Origin: Aplectana chamaeleonis
Lineage: Eukaryota > Nematoda > Chromadorea > Rhabditida > Cosmocercidae
Direction: 5' to 3'
DNA length: 64,000 bases
Assembly (NCBI GenBank): GCA_029168955.1
Contig: JAPDOI010000212.1
Span: forward strand, 62,001 to 126,000
A program made the translations under genes and the position numbers. Under the pieces are notes generated by a model. That model made no database searches. It was not told where the DNA came from and saw only the letters and a program-made list of their open reading frames with translations. Of the stretch, positions 45,202 to 56,888 are shown piece after piece. Position 1 is the stretch's first letter, and each line of letters starts with the position of its first letter.

Positions 45202-47203
45202 CAGGGGTGTGCGGCAATTGCCGTTTGCCGATTGCCGTTTGCCGTTTGCCGGCCATTTTTGGGGTTTGCCGTTGCCGTTGCCGTTTGCCGAAATTTTCGC
45301 TTAAAACGGCAAATTTTCGGCAAAATGCGTTAAAACAACAGGGCCTGGTGTGCGCCCTCACCTCAGTTTCTGTATTGGTCAGCGATTCGAACCTGCAACA
45401 AATACCTATTTTGGCTAGTTCCAGCTACTATTTCCAGCTCATGCAATGGTTAATTGTACCCAGTTATCCTGTGACTAATGAAGATATTTAGACTAGACTA
45501 TCAGAGGAGTTTGTTTAGGTTCTAAGTTGGGAGCCTCCAAATGTCTCTTTTTAATCATGAAATTTTTAACCCCTTAGAAATGCCTAAATCGCAAAAACAC
45601 TTTTCCAGAAGCATACCGATTGCTGCAAGTTCCGGAATCGCAAAAACAAGCGGTACGAAAGTTTTGGCGTGAAAGCATCCTTTTTTAGACATATGAACCA
45701 CTTGAGAAATAGGCCCGCTTATCGTCGGTTGATTGACTGATGGTAATAAATGGGACAGGAAAATGATCAATTCTGCTAATACTTTGTCCGGCTTTTTAAA
45801 AATTGAACAATGTTCACAGCGGTCATTATAGGCAGCGTTTAATCATATTTTCGATGTCGAGATCATTAGCTGAAACGAAGGGTTGACGGCGCTATCGCAG
45901 TGAGGGGAGGCACTTGACCACGCCCATTTTTCTGCTCAGCTTCTCTACTAATTTTGGAATGGGAGGAAAACCTTGGGTTGGTCCTCAAAATGCGCGGCGG
46001 CACGAAAAAATGGCATGGTCATGCCGCTGCCATAGCACCGGGTTGGCTCCTTGGCAGAGCTGAGTTTGTTATAAAATGGTGTAGAGTTGAAAAAACGAAA
46101 AATTTTCGGAAGCAACAATTGAAACCGCCTTCAAAATTGTCACCTGAAATCAAAATGTCCGAGGCACATTGCAACAATAGTGTCGAAAACCGGCTTAAAA
46201 CGAGCAATCAATAACAATATGCTGCCAAGAGATTGGAATGTGGTGTGCTCGCCCACTCACTTCCTCGGTAACCACAGGAAGTGGGTGGGGCAGGCACAAC
46301 ATAATAAAAATTTGGTACCGTATAGAGTGATTTATTGTTTGTTTTCTAGCCGACATTGTTGTTGTATTGATCCTCGTGCCGGCTTGTTTGCTGAATACAC
46401 AGAATAGAAACACCCAGAGCAGTCGGCTGGCTAAACGCACCGTGCGCGGCGCTCCAGCAGCGACACCGACTTTCTGTCGCCCGCGTCGCATGTGCCAGTC
46501 GAATTGGCACTAGGTGCCTCTCATTCTGTGTATTCGATCAAAATGCCACTCAGAGCTCTTGATATCCGGTGAAAATTCGGAGACTGCTTTAATCGTGTGC
46601 ACTGCATTTATTTAGACTAGTCTCACTCCACTCCTGCAGCTTCAAAGGGAAACGATTTGAGCGAATTTTCGATGAGCGAAATAAGGAACCTGAGCCTACT
46701 ATTTGTTACTAACAGCAAAAATTGTGAGTGACTCCGGTCATAAACTAAACCGCGCGCTGCTGATTGCGGTATGGACTGTCTTCACTCCGAAAATGTCGAC
46801 CAATCAACGCGTATTCATCCATTTATTCCCCCCTGATTGCGGTACCGGTATCGGCCACAGTCTTTGAGTCGGCGCACTCTCCCACCGCACTAAGCTTGCT
46901 TACTCTTTGCTGCATGTGCCCGGATCGACTAGGCTGGGTCGCACAATCAAACGGTCTAGTTGAACTTGATAGAAGCTCCTATACTATCACACACAAAACA
47001 GCGCTCTGATCACCTGAGGCTCTCAAGTGGCTTTTGATATATGGGATTTTCCCTTCTTATAAAAGCTAGTTAAATCACAGATACATAGTAACTGGCAAAT
47101 ATTGCATGGTTCACCACACGACTAATCAAATGTGGGTGTATTATAGCACAGAACAGCTTTTGCCGTTTGCCGAATTCTCAAATTCCTTTGCCGCACACCC
47201 CTG
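45202..47203. mobile_element. 2-kb hAT-like non-autonomous element
   Basis: Inverted ends CAGGGGTGTGCGGCAA and TTTGCCGCACACCCCTG. The left subterminal region is an array of TTTGCCG units (45213-45330), with a shorter one at the right (47160-47175). CAGGGGTG ends are typical of hAT elements. The 8-bp flanks agree only in a central GCCG, and no transposase frame is seen. Confidence 0.6.
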
Positions 47204-47507
47204 GGGCCGCATGCATCATTGAGCCTGGTTGGGGCGGGGGCTGGGCAGTCTGCGCCATTGAAGAACTCTGTAAATCAACAAATCAATCGTGCCCCAGCTG
47301 CCCCAGCTCAGAGGCTGGGGCAGCTAGAGCAGCGAAAAACACGGCTGGGGCACGATTGGTTAGATGATCTACTGCCCTCGCACTGCGATCTTCAATGATG
47401 CTGGCTGCCCTGCCCCTACCCCAATCCGGCGCGTTGATGCATCCGGCCCCTGATGCCGACTGCCCTGTCCCTACCCCAACCCGGCGCGTTGATGCATCCG
47501 GCCCCAG
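47203..47507. repeat. CTGGGGCCGCATGCATCA element, copy 2
   Basis: Full-length copy. The right terminal 46-50 bp (CTGCCCTGYCCCTACCCCAA ... GATGCATCCGGCCCC) are tandemly duplicated (47405-47450, 47458-47507). Confidence 0.78.
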
Positions 47508-47648
47508 GGTCAGTAGCAATCCCCAATGTGGTGACTTCTAAGAGGCAGCCAACATGAGGTCGGTGACGCCTAGATGCCTCCTACGGTTGCTACCTCAGCA
47601 CGAGAATTATTTTCGAAGAGTAGCGTTGAATGCAAAACTCTGGCTAGT

Positions 47649-47731
47649 TGACGTATTCGAACCAGCACCGCACCAACCTACCAAACGGATGCCCAACACA
47701 GCGCCTTAGACCACTAGGCCACATGGGCACG
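47649..47731 (-). other. tRNA-like (SINE head or tRNA pseudogene)
   Basis: The minus strand reads TGGCCTAGTGGTCTAAGGCG (A box) and, about 50 nt later, GGTTCGAATAC (B box). Acceptor and T stems do not pair properly, so this is not a working tRNA. Confidence 0.5.
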
Positions 47732-48890
47732 TGGAAGGAACTGTTTCTGTTTTCCTACATACACTACCTCCACAGTTCTTCGTATTCATTGTACTTTGCT
47801 CGAACTAGCAGTAGTAAATATGGGTTTCGGGAGCATGCAAATATGTTTATCTTTCAGATTTAATAAGTTTTCAACCTTGGATGATGGGATTTCGGAACTT
47901 TTCGCGGAAATCATCAAAGCGAGAGAATGTTGGATTCAAACAAAAAAACGATTCTGAAAATTTTTTGTTGGACGACCACTTACCACTGAACCACGATACA
48001 CAATACTTTGTAGTATGCCAACCTCCTGTTTTTTCACAATCTTCTGAAGAGTTCAAAGGGTTTTTTTTACATTAAGAACTATTTTTATCCTTAGTCTGCT
48101 TCACGCTTCCCATTCAACTTAGAAAGCAGTGAACTTGAAGTTGAAGAGGAAAACGAACTTTAGATAAAAGCCGCACTTAGATGAACTATTATACAGCATT
48201 TAGTAACTAGTACACTTGGATCACCTAAGTTTCATGCAATTTCTGAAAAACGAAACCGTTTTTCAGCCTGTGGTGAGCGATTATTGGAAAAAAAATCTGA
48301 GTATGGTTGAATGTGCCACAGCAACTTCTAGGGATTGGAAGTTGAGCTTAGCATAGGACTAAAGCACGTGAAATCTATAAAGGAGAAGGATTCATGACAG
48401 CTACGTACAGCTTGACGTTAATCTCCCATTAAACTTCGCCAGGAATCATTGAAACATCATTAAAACCTTCGAACGTTTCGCCTTTCCTTCCTATCAGCTG
48501 GCAGCGGAGCTGGATGGTCGTCAGCCGGCGGGTGCCATTTTTCCTTGCCCACCTAGACAACGAGATAGGCCGCCGTGCTGTGCTGGGGTGATAAGTGGAC
48601 AGCAGACTGGTTGGATCGCAAGCGCTCCACTGCCCCTTCTTGGAGCGCACTTGCTTCAAAAAGTCAGCACCATTGGACGTGCTCGACCGCCTGACCGATG
48701 TGTCGACCCAGCTCCTCTTCGCTCCGCGCGATGTTTCTCTTTCCTCTGCAGCGGTGAGCGAAGTTACCACCCGTTTCTTGCAGTCAGCCACCTCACAAAG
48801 AACGCCGCTGCTCCCAGGTGGCTGACTGCAATGGTCATTAACTTGAGCGCCGCCTGTGCATTTCTATGCCGGCCGGCCCGTCCTTATTGG
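47732..48890. other. Intergenic; possible degraded LINE sequence at 48430-48890
   Basis: AT-rich to 48420. The minus-strand frame 48791-48429 lies next to the RTE LINE and may be its downstream part, but I recognise no domain. Confidence 0.35.
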
Positions 48891-48899
48891 TAGCCAAGA

Positions 48900-50140
48900 C
48901 GTGATTGACCCAGTCACCACGCAGTGACAGCCGGGAGCTGCCACCTTTCGGGGGAAGTGCTACTGACCCAGCCACCTCCAAGTTGAGTGCAGTTTTGGCC
49001 ATGGAACTAGCGTCTTTTCGTTAAGCATGTCTAAACCATCTCATCCGGGCTTCCTTCATCTTTCCATTTATTGGTGCAGTGCGATAAGGCGCTCCCCCGG
49101 AAAGGGAATATGCTGGTTCAATCTCGCCCAGGCCAAGCGTTTTCGATCAACTCAGCACCTTGTGTAAACATACCATAACGTGCACTGCGACGTTGAACTG
49201 CAGTTAAGGGCAAAAAACAACAAAAATCGTGTAAGACTTAACTAGGGCATCATCTTGACAGGTCTACGACTGTTAGATAGTCTCTGACGGTATACCTGTT
49301 TCATCCCGTTATGCGGGTGAAAGGATGATTGCTTCGGTGAAGATTTACCGAGCAGTTGAGTGAGAGCGGCGCTGGGGCTACGGTGGTGCAGTGCGATAAG
49401 GCGCTCCCCCGGAAAGGGAATATGCTGGTTCAATCTCGCCTTGAGCCAAGCGTTTTGCGATCAACTCAGCACCTTGTGTAAACTTTCCATTTATTGGTGC
49501 AATTCCGAAGGTGGCACGCACAGTGTCCTTCGTGTCCCGATTCCTGAGACTGATACCCAATGACCATCTGAGCATTCTCATCTCCATGGTGTGCAAGGAA
49601 TGTTCGACAGCTTCAGTAGTCGGCCAGCATTCACTCTGTTCCGCATTCACTCTGTTCCGCGATTGATCTAGTCTCATTATGTCTTGCTCCGCCTTCTCCA
49701 GGTCGAGAAAAGCGACGTGTGTATCGCGATTTTTCTCCGGATGCTTCTCAACCAGAAGCCTTGTGGCGTGAATGGCATCCGTAGTTCTACACCCTTTGAC
49801 AAATACGCACTGGTTTGCTGTTGTCACGACAATATCTCTCAGACGCCTGTCCAGAATGCGTTCGAAAACCTTCATAGTATGGCACAGCAAACGAATCGGC
49901 CTGTACGACAACAGTCAGCTGTGTCACCTTTCCCTTTCCAAATGAGCACAGTCACACTGGTCTGCCAGATATCCGGGGTTTTTCCTTCGGCGATAATCCG
50001 GTTGAAGAGCTCAGCCAGCCATTCACAGCTTCGATCGCCCACCGTTTTCCAGACATCAGCAGGCAAGTCGTCTGGGCCGGTAGCGTTATTATCAGTCAAG
50101 TTATATATAAGTAAATTGTAAAAACCACAGTTCAACAAAC
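48900..50140 (-). mobile_element. RTE-like LINE, frameshifted and internally deleted
   Basis: Minus strand. 50138-49918 encodes the start of an RT domain (ATGPDDLPADVWK, IIAEGKTPDIWQTSVTVLIW). After a frameshift, 49911-49510 continues with SYRPIRLLCHTMKVFERILD, TTDAIHATRLLVEKH and VAFLDLEKA. The frame then jumps directly to the C-terminal domain (HTMEMRMLRWSLGISLRNR, RATFGIAPINGK), so motifs B and C with the catalytic YxDD are missing. The C-terminal frame resumes beyond a SINE-like insertion at about 49060 (KMKEARMRWF). Confidence 0.82.
49079..49482. mobile_element. SINE-like insertion with 19-bp target duplication
   Basis: A 404-bp insertion in the RTE LINE, flanked by the 19-bp repeat CTTTCCATTTATTGGTGCA (49060-49078, 49483-49501). 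It starts and ends with two copies of a 90-100-bp unit carrying a tRNA-like A box (TGGTGCAGTGCGATAAGGCG) and a B box-like GGTTCAATCTC. The unit tail is CAGCACCTTGTGTAAA. Confidence 0.65.
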
Positions 50141-50785
50141 ATGCCGTGCATGCTCACTTTCACCTCCTCTTTAATGTGATTAACTCCTCAAAAAAATTAT
50201 AAAGTTGTTGACATTTCAACCTCAAAATAATTATTAAAGTTTTTATTACATCGCATACCATTCTTATGATAATAATAATGCTATTTTTCATGGCGAAACA
50301 AACGACGACGACCGTGAGGGGGGGTTGCCGCCCCCAAATTGGCAGTGTCAATTTTCCGATTTCCGACCTGTCAGCCCCCGCCCTCCCCAGATCACCGGAG
50401 CTCAGACCTCCCACTGTGAGGCCTCCCACCTCGCGCCGTACCCTGGTATGGCATCGCTCTTGGCCGCGCCAAATTTTCCGTGCCTCAACAATCGCCCTGA
50501 TTTTGGAAGAAGAGGAAAACACTGGGATGGTGTCCGAACTGCGCCACACACGAAAAAATTTACGCATACCATAGACGTTTTATAAGTGACTTAATGCAAG
50601 TTTTTTATCTGGCATCAAAACCCTTTTCTAGGTCCCTCTATTTGCCTTATGAAAGTTTTGCGGATGTTTCGTTGAAACATGCTGGAATAGGGAAGGGCTA
50701 GGCTGCAAATGGACGTTTCAAGTAGCTTTTGATTGATGGGCTGTCCGACAGTTGAATGCGTGTCAGTTTGGACATTTTCATTAGT

Positions 50786-51360
50786 ACAGGTTGGTTGAAA
50801 AGTATTGAAAAATGAAAGAATGTGAACTTTTGAATGAAATTAGTTTTTTTTTTCCAACATGATCTCCCTTAACTTGAATACACTTATTCCAGTGATGCTG
50901 CGATAATTTTTTACCATCTCTGTAATGATTATCTGAAAACTTTGCAAAATACTGTTCCACGACTCAAACAGATTCTTAATTTGATGAAGAAATCTTTCCA
51001 TGAAGCTATCGTTTCAAGTTTCTGAAGAGGTAGTAGTTGCTAGGAGCCAAAATCTGGTGAATACGGTGGATGTTCAAGCGATTCGTCTTTTGATTCATTC
51101 AATTTAGCCCTGGTCAGAGCACTTGTGTGAACACGTGCTTGTTAACGAATGCGGCACTAACTTTCCAAACAGCTTGTTCATACGTAATTCTTCATGTAAA
51201 ATATGGAGTACTCGTTCGTCTGAGATGCTTATGGTATTAGCGATTTCACGCTTAGTCAAACTTGGATCTTCACTAACAATATTATGTACTTGGTCAATGA
51301 TTTCTGGTGTTTTTGCAGTTTTTGGTCGTCCACTACGTGATTCATCTTCAACGCTTCTAC
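50786..51360 (-). pseudogene. Mariner-type transposase remnant
   Basis: Minus-strand frame: SRSGRPKTAKTPEIIDQVHN, SLTKREIANTISISDERVLH and ILHEELRMNKLFGKLVPHSL, the second helix-turn-helix and linker of a mariner transposase. A short degenerate C-terminal part (50811-51070) follows and a TIR-like end (GGTTGGTTGAAAAGTATTG) at 50788. The middle with the catalytic Asp residues is deleted. The 5' side is cut by unrelated DNA at about 51370. Confidence 0.72.
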
Positions 51361-51371
51361 AACCACTGTTG

Positions 51372-52240
51372 CGGATGCGACGGTGGCTGGGGGCGCACCG
51401 TGAGGCCTCCTCCTGTTTCCACTACGCCAGCCCCTTGGAGGCGGGGCATGCCCGCGCCCGCCGCGGTGCCCCGCCCCCTTCCTCCGCGCTGCCTTTATGA
51501 GGCGGCTGTCCTCGGTTCAGTGGTATGCCCGGCGCCGGTCGGCGTTGGCGTACGGTACCCATTGGTACTGCACTGCCTCGGCAATGATGGCCTACCGGGT
51601 GACCCCGGAACCGTGGGCTCCGAGTCACCGCTAGGGATGTGCGGTTGACTAGTGGGAGAGGTGCGATACTACGCCACCACGTGCTACGCTATGTATATTA
51701 CGCCGTGGTAGGCTACGCTATCTACTACGCGCTGTGGTATGTGAGCCAATTGAACCGCTAACTGTAAGGCGAACTCTGTAGATGCCCTTAGGTGTTAGCG
51801 CCTTAAGGATAAAGGGTTATAACTTACTACGGTGTACCGTGTATCTGTGTTGGTGTTCATATAGCGCTGCTATATCGGTGTCATTATGGTTGGCTTGTGT
51901 TGTTGTGCTATTACTCTGGTATTACGCGGGACTATCAACCCCCCCCCATGAGCCCCCCATACATGTTGGTTGGGTTACGTGGCTTGCTAGTGCGGCTGTC
52001 CCAGGTTAGTGGACAAGGTGATCCCCACTGAACGCGAGGGCTTCGCTTGCTTGAGGGGAGCAGGTTGCGAGATAACCTTGCGGTAACGGGACGAGCTGAC
52101 GGATGCATAGTAGCCATCGATGCGTCGCGATAGTGGGCCGAGGAACCAAGGATCTAGTGGGATCCTTCTAGGTGTTGGCCACACCGCTATCCAGGGTTGT
52201 CATACCCGTGGGTAGGTCCATGCACGATGCGTTAGCATCG
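51372..52240. other. Unidentified about 870-bp insertion, GC-richer
   Basis: Starts directly after mariner sequence and differs from it in composition. Contains repeated ACTACGC/CTACGCTAT units (51670-51740) and GGGATCC-type segments, with no frame I can assign. It could be an untranslated region of a retroelement. Confidence 0.35.
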
Positions 52241-52621
52241 TGTTAGGTGACCATAAATCCCATACGCGTCCGCGACAACCACGTTCAAACTGTAATACCT
52301 ATCGATGTACAGCTGGAAATGAAGGAGCGGATTCTTTTTAAGGCTCATCATTTTTTTTTGTGGAATTCTGCCGCTGATAGAACTTCCAAAACAAAGCATT
52401 TTATCACTGCACGATGCTCAGTTTTTTTTTAAATTGTCAAAATACACCGACACGACGAACTCAAATGGCTCGTATGCAATGAACGATTTGACAGATCGAA
52501 TAAAATATTTTTTGTATGTTCATATGAAAGATGAAATGTCAAAACGGCGTATGAATTTTAATTCCTCTACTGCTTGATAGATGTCGCTTTCAGTACTTTT
52601 CTACCATTCTGTACATAGATG

Positions 52622-53418
52622 GTAGAGTGTTGGAACGAATAATTTTTTTTGAATATTCAGATAAACGAATAATTCGAATAATCCACTTCTTTTAATATTC
52701 GATTATTCAAGTAAACGAATATTCTACTTCTTTGAATATTCGGTTATTCGAATAACCCGAATAATACACATCTTCGGATATTCGAATATTCGAATTATTC
52801 GAATATCCGAATAAACGAATATTTGGGCAACAGTATTGCGTACTATCCCATTCAATCCACTCAGGCAAACTGGGGCGTCGACAACAGGTTGGTAAGTTGT
52901 CATCTCATAAACTGCACCTTCTTGACAACTCAAATCTTTTGTCAGCCTGAGAATTCAGGTGAAGTCCGCCGGGAAAGTTGACGAATAGCATCACCTTGAA
53001 CCAGTTCCATTAAAATACGCATGAAAATGATACAATGTGTCCGTTTTCGCGAGACACTTTCATGTTCCTCAAGTGTTGCTATACTTATGCGGCGCTCGAA
53101 ATTTAAACTTTTCTCTATTACTAAAGGTGAAATGGGCATTTCTAGCGTTTTGACAAAATCCTACGAGCACTTTTATATATGGTACATACTTGCTATAACT
53201 ATAAATTTATGAGGAACTGAAGAATTGTGAGAAATTAGGAGTCATTGTGCTAAGATGTTTGAAATGTAAAATCAGGGCAAAATGGAGTGCGATCTTGTCG
53301 GATATTCAAATTATTCATGCTGAATATTCGAATATTCGAATAAACGAATATCCCACTTCTCTGATATTCGAATTATTCGAAAATTATTCGAATAAACGAA
53401 TATTCGGGCAACACTCTA
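52622..53418. mobile_element. About 800-bp AT-rich inverted-repeat element (AGAGTGTTG ends)
   Basis: Ends AGAGTGTTGGAACGAATAAT and CGAATATTCGGGCAACACTC. Both subterminal regions are arrays of ATTCGAATAAACGAATATT-like units. hAT-like termini. No clean target duplication. Confidence 0.65.
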
Positions 53419-53565
53419 GTAGGTGGGCGTCATTCTATTAGCCTTTCTCAGTTTTTTCAGAGAAGCTGCCGGGCATGGCAGGATTTGTATGATGACATGA
53501 TTGATCTGCTGAAATTGTTAGATTTCTAGCTTCCAACCAGTTGTCTGTTGGACTGCTAAGAGACT

Positions 53566-54935
53566 CCTACTCAGACAGTAGCAGGCCCGGGGCGCAACCG
53601 ATCACGCCCCTCCCCGCCCACTGCGACCGAAACGCAGAGCAGTTGATATTCAAACTTGCGGTGCGTTTCGGTTGTGATTACTACGAGCAGTGCGTTCAGG
53701 TTGCTCTTCGGGCCACATGCGTTGACTGACGCGCACATTTCGAAATAGGATGAATCAATTGAAACAGGGAAGGACATCTGGGCTTCCTGCGATTTTTGAG
53801 CGGGATTCTCACTGTTTCTCTTGTAGAGCTTGTAATTGATTTCCTCTGCTCCACTTGCGCTCAATATTCGACCATCCTAGAATTCACTATATTCTTCATA
53901 TTTGTGCAATATTTAGACTGTATTCAAAAAATGAAACGTTAACATGACTTTCCGAACGCATTTTGCAAATATTCATGGAGGGAATATTTCGGATTTATTT
54001 AATCATTTCGAAAAAATGAGAAAAACGAATCGCTCGGATATTTAAATTTATTTTAATGTATATTTAAATTTATATTTAAATTTTAATGTTTGGAATAAAT
54101 ATGTGCCACTTTTTCTTTCCATTGTTAGCTTTGAATCGTTCAACGAGATCATTAGAAGGACTCTGAGAAAGGACGGTTGTTATGAATACCTAATAATTTC
54201 AGGGAAATAAACGGGACATGGGCTCTTTACACACCGAGGGAGGAGTTGTCCAGCTTTTGGCTGCTTTAATTCCACTCGGGACCACTTCGCTCGCGTTGAG
54301 GCGCGTGACATTTCAAACTGCAAAAACGGTACAACTCCTCCCTTGGCGTGTAGACAGCTCCTGTCCCGAAATATACCTAATAGTTGGAGACAATCAGGTG
54401 AAATCAGAAGAATAATGGGTGAAGTTGTGACGGAATCAAAATTCTAAGCAGGGGAAAGTGCATTAAGCTGAAAGGTATTTCATAATCAGCACTAGCTCAG
54501 AAAGGGGACAATTGAGGGTCACATAAATCCAAGGAAATTCAGTAGGGTGGGGGAATTAGGTGAATGTGTTTAAATCGTTGAATTCTTCCTTGGCGAATCG
54601 ATTAGCTTAAATGGGTGCGATAATTGATCAGCGAAGCGTCTGAACCACGTCGATGTATCGATTTTTGCAACTGTGTTGCTAAAATCGGTTTATAGAAAGC
54701 GCTCGGGGCGCAACCATGTACGCTGTATGATGTAATGTGACGTCATCAGCCGACAGTTGCGCTCAGGGCGCTGCGTGGATCAGTCTCGTCGGTAGCACCT
54801 GGAGCGCAACGTATGCGGTCTGGATAGCAACATATGTGGCCCAGAAATTGCCAAATTTGTCACCCTGAGCGCAACATGGACGCGGCTCCGGGTGCATTTG
54901 GGGTGGGCTCAGGGCCTGCTATCGTCTGAGTATGT
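53566..54935. repeat. 1.4-kb CTCAGAC-terminal element
   Basis: Ends TACTCAGACAGTAGCAGGCC and GGCCTGCTATCGTCTGAGTA. Related to the shorter element at 42.1 kb by its terminal sequence. Subterminal CTCRGGGCGCAAC repeats at 54700-54900. Carries a nested hairpin MITE (54213-54367). Confidence 0.75.
54213..54367. repeat. GGCTCTCTACACACC MITE, copy 2
   Basis: Ends GGGACATGGGCTCTTTACAC and GTGTAGACAGCTCCTGTCCC. Nested inside the CTCAGAC-terminal element. Confidence 0.86.
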
Positions 54936-55080
54936 GGGGTTATGACGATCCTACTATATATATTTGCCTTACTCTGTGTGTGTCTGTAAGAATGGACGGA
55001 ATTTTGGTCGGTCGTTCGTGAAGAATTGACACCCGGCTGTTACACTTACTGCCTACTTATGCAGCCCGTGCAGAGTGAGG

Positions 55081-55234
55081 AGACAGGGGCTCTCTACACA
55101 CCGAGGGAGGAGTTGTCTCGCGTTTCGCGGCCCTAATTCCAATCGGGACCACTTCGCTTGCATTGAGTCGCGTGACATGTCGAACTGAAAAAACGTGACA
55201 ACTCCTCCCTTTGTGTGTAGAGAGCCCCTATTCC
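55081..55234. repeat. GGCTCTCTACACACC MITE, copy 3
   Basis: Ends AGACAGGGGCTCTCTACACA and TGTGTGTAGAGAGCCCCT. Confidence 0.86.
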
Positions 55235-55566
55235 CAGAGTGAGCGCGCTTTCGTGTCAATGAGTAAATGCCCACAAGTACGCCGCGTAGCGGCGTGGGTG
55301 TGCACACCAGCATGATAAATAATCAGTGTCAACAACGCGAGAATTATAGGCATAACCTCGTCTCAGAGTTGTCTCCAAGGCACTTTCTCTACCGCTAGCG
55401 CCAGGAAATGGCTCGTCTTGAGCAGCAAGATGATCGCATGTGCTCGATATACATACATTAAGAATTTCCTCGACATTTTGAAAACACCCTTCCACCAAGG
55501 TCTATCTCCGAGCACAGAAAAGTTATGGAAGAAAAACCGATTATTTCAGGCGAAAAAAATGCACTT

Positions 55567-55846
55567 TACTGTGCTTATCTGGATCAAATTCCGGTCTGCA
55601 ATTGCGTCTCGACACGCTTTGCGGCCGCACGCTCCCGAATCGGAAGAGCTTCCAGCGCCGCAGCCGCCGATCTGCTGGCTCTACGTCGGTTTGGGAACTG
55701 GAAACTAAGAGAAATCGGAGAAAACTGTATAAAAGCCACATAGAGTCGGCTTAGGTGCTGGAAACCCGACTGACTCGAGCGCGTGCGGCCGCAAAGCGTG
55801 TTGAGATGCAATTGCGGACCGGAATTAGGCCCAGAGAAGCACTGTA
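55567..55846. repeat. ACTGTGCTT MITE, copy 3
   Basis: Same family. The right end reads CACTGTA instead of CACAGTA. Confidence 0.87.
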
Positions 55847-56391
55847 TAAACTGAAATCGGCTGGTAGAAGGGGAACGCATTTTTTGAAAATGCAAACGCT
55901 ATTCGATGCAGAATTTTATGGGGATCCCGAAAACAACTTTCACCGAAGGGCTATCTTTTTGCGTAAAGAAGTTATGGCCGAAAACCCGGCAGTGACGCCC
56001 ACCCAATCTTGAAAATGACTTGCATGAGTGTTGAGTCACTATCATTATTTTTCGGGGCGTTTCACCGGTTGTCACCGGTTTTCCCAATGGTGAAGGTTCC
56101 CCACTTCACCTGCCCAGGGGTGAGGGTTGGTGGAGTACATGGCTCCACCAAACAAAGCTGTGGTCCCACCCCAGATTTACCTCGGATCGAACCCTCACCG
56201 TTTCAACCCCTCAACTCTTCCAACTGAGACGACGTGGGGGTGGAGTAAATTTTATTCTCCCCCCCCCCCCCCCCTCCATGTCGCCTCACTTGGAAGTACG
56301 TTGGAGGACAATACTAAAGGGTCTGATCAGACAAAAATCTGTGGTCAGACCCCGTTCAAGCTGGGATCGGACCTGGAGAGTGTCTGAGCTA
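55847..56391. other. Intergenic, nothing assigned
   Basis: Unremarkable sequence with a poly-C tract. Frames end within repeats. Confidence 0.45.
56259..56274. repeat. Poly-C tract
   Basis: 16 consecutive C in non-coding DNA. Likely polymorphic or error-prone. Confidence 0.9.
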
Positions 56392-56527
56392 GGAGTCGTT
56401 TACACTTCGGCCACCGAGCGGCGCGGCGAAGTGCAATTCTATAAAACTGATCTTTCAGCACCGCGTGATCCATATAATAGAATTGCACTACGCCGCGCCG
56501 CTCGGCGGTGGAAGTATAAATGAACTC
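56392..56527. repeat. GC-rich 140-bp hairpin MITE, copy 2
   Basis: Same family: AGTCGTTTACACTTC at the left, GAAGTATAAATGAACT at the right, with GAGCGGCGCGGCGAAGTGC arms. Confidence 0.86.
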
Positions 56528-56888
56528 TCACAACATGATTCCGCTTTTTCGAAAGGCTGTTTCCCCATCATTCGGCTGAGTTGAGATGCGAAACTTCACC
56601 TGTGTGTAACCATCAGGGTAGAGGGCACATTCATGATGAAAAATCAAATGCGAAAATTTTTACTGATGATCCCCCAAACTGCGGGGGCGGGCCGAAAAAA
56701 AGAGTGCTTTTCTAACAACTTTGTAAAGTCAGGCTTCTGCTTTGAAAACAGTGTTCTCGATAATCTTCGATTCCGAGATTGGTTGCCGATTCAATTGTTT
56801 GGCCCCCGGGTAGAACCTAAATGACGAAGAAGTTGAAAAAAAGGCACCAGGAGAGCACGAAATCCTCGATTTTCATCCTTCCTCTTAA

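Noticed and set aside
45360..45400. GGTTCGAATC on the minus strand as a tRNA gene
   Set aside because: Only a B-box-like word. No cloverleaf or A box at the right distance.
48588..48893. Host gene at 48.4-48.9 kb on either strand
   Set aside because: Frames are short, overlap on both strands and lie next to a decayed LINE. No motif.
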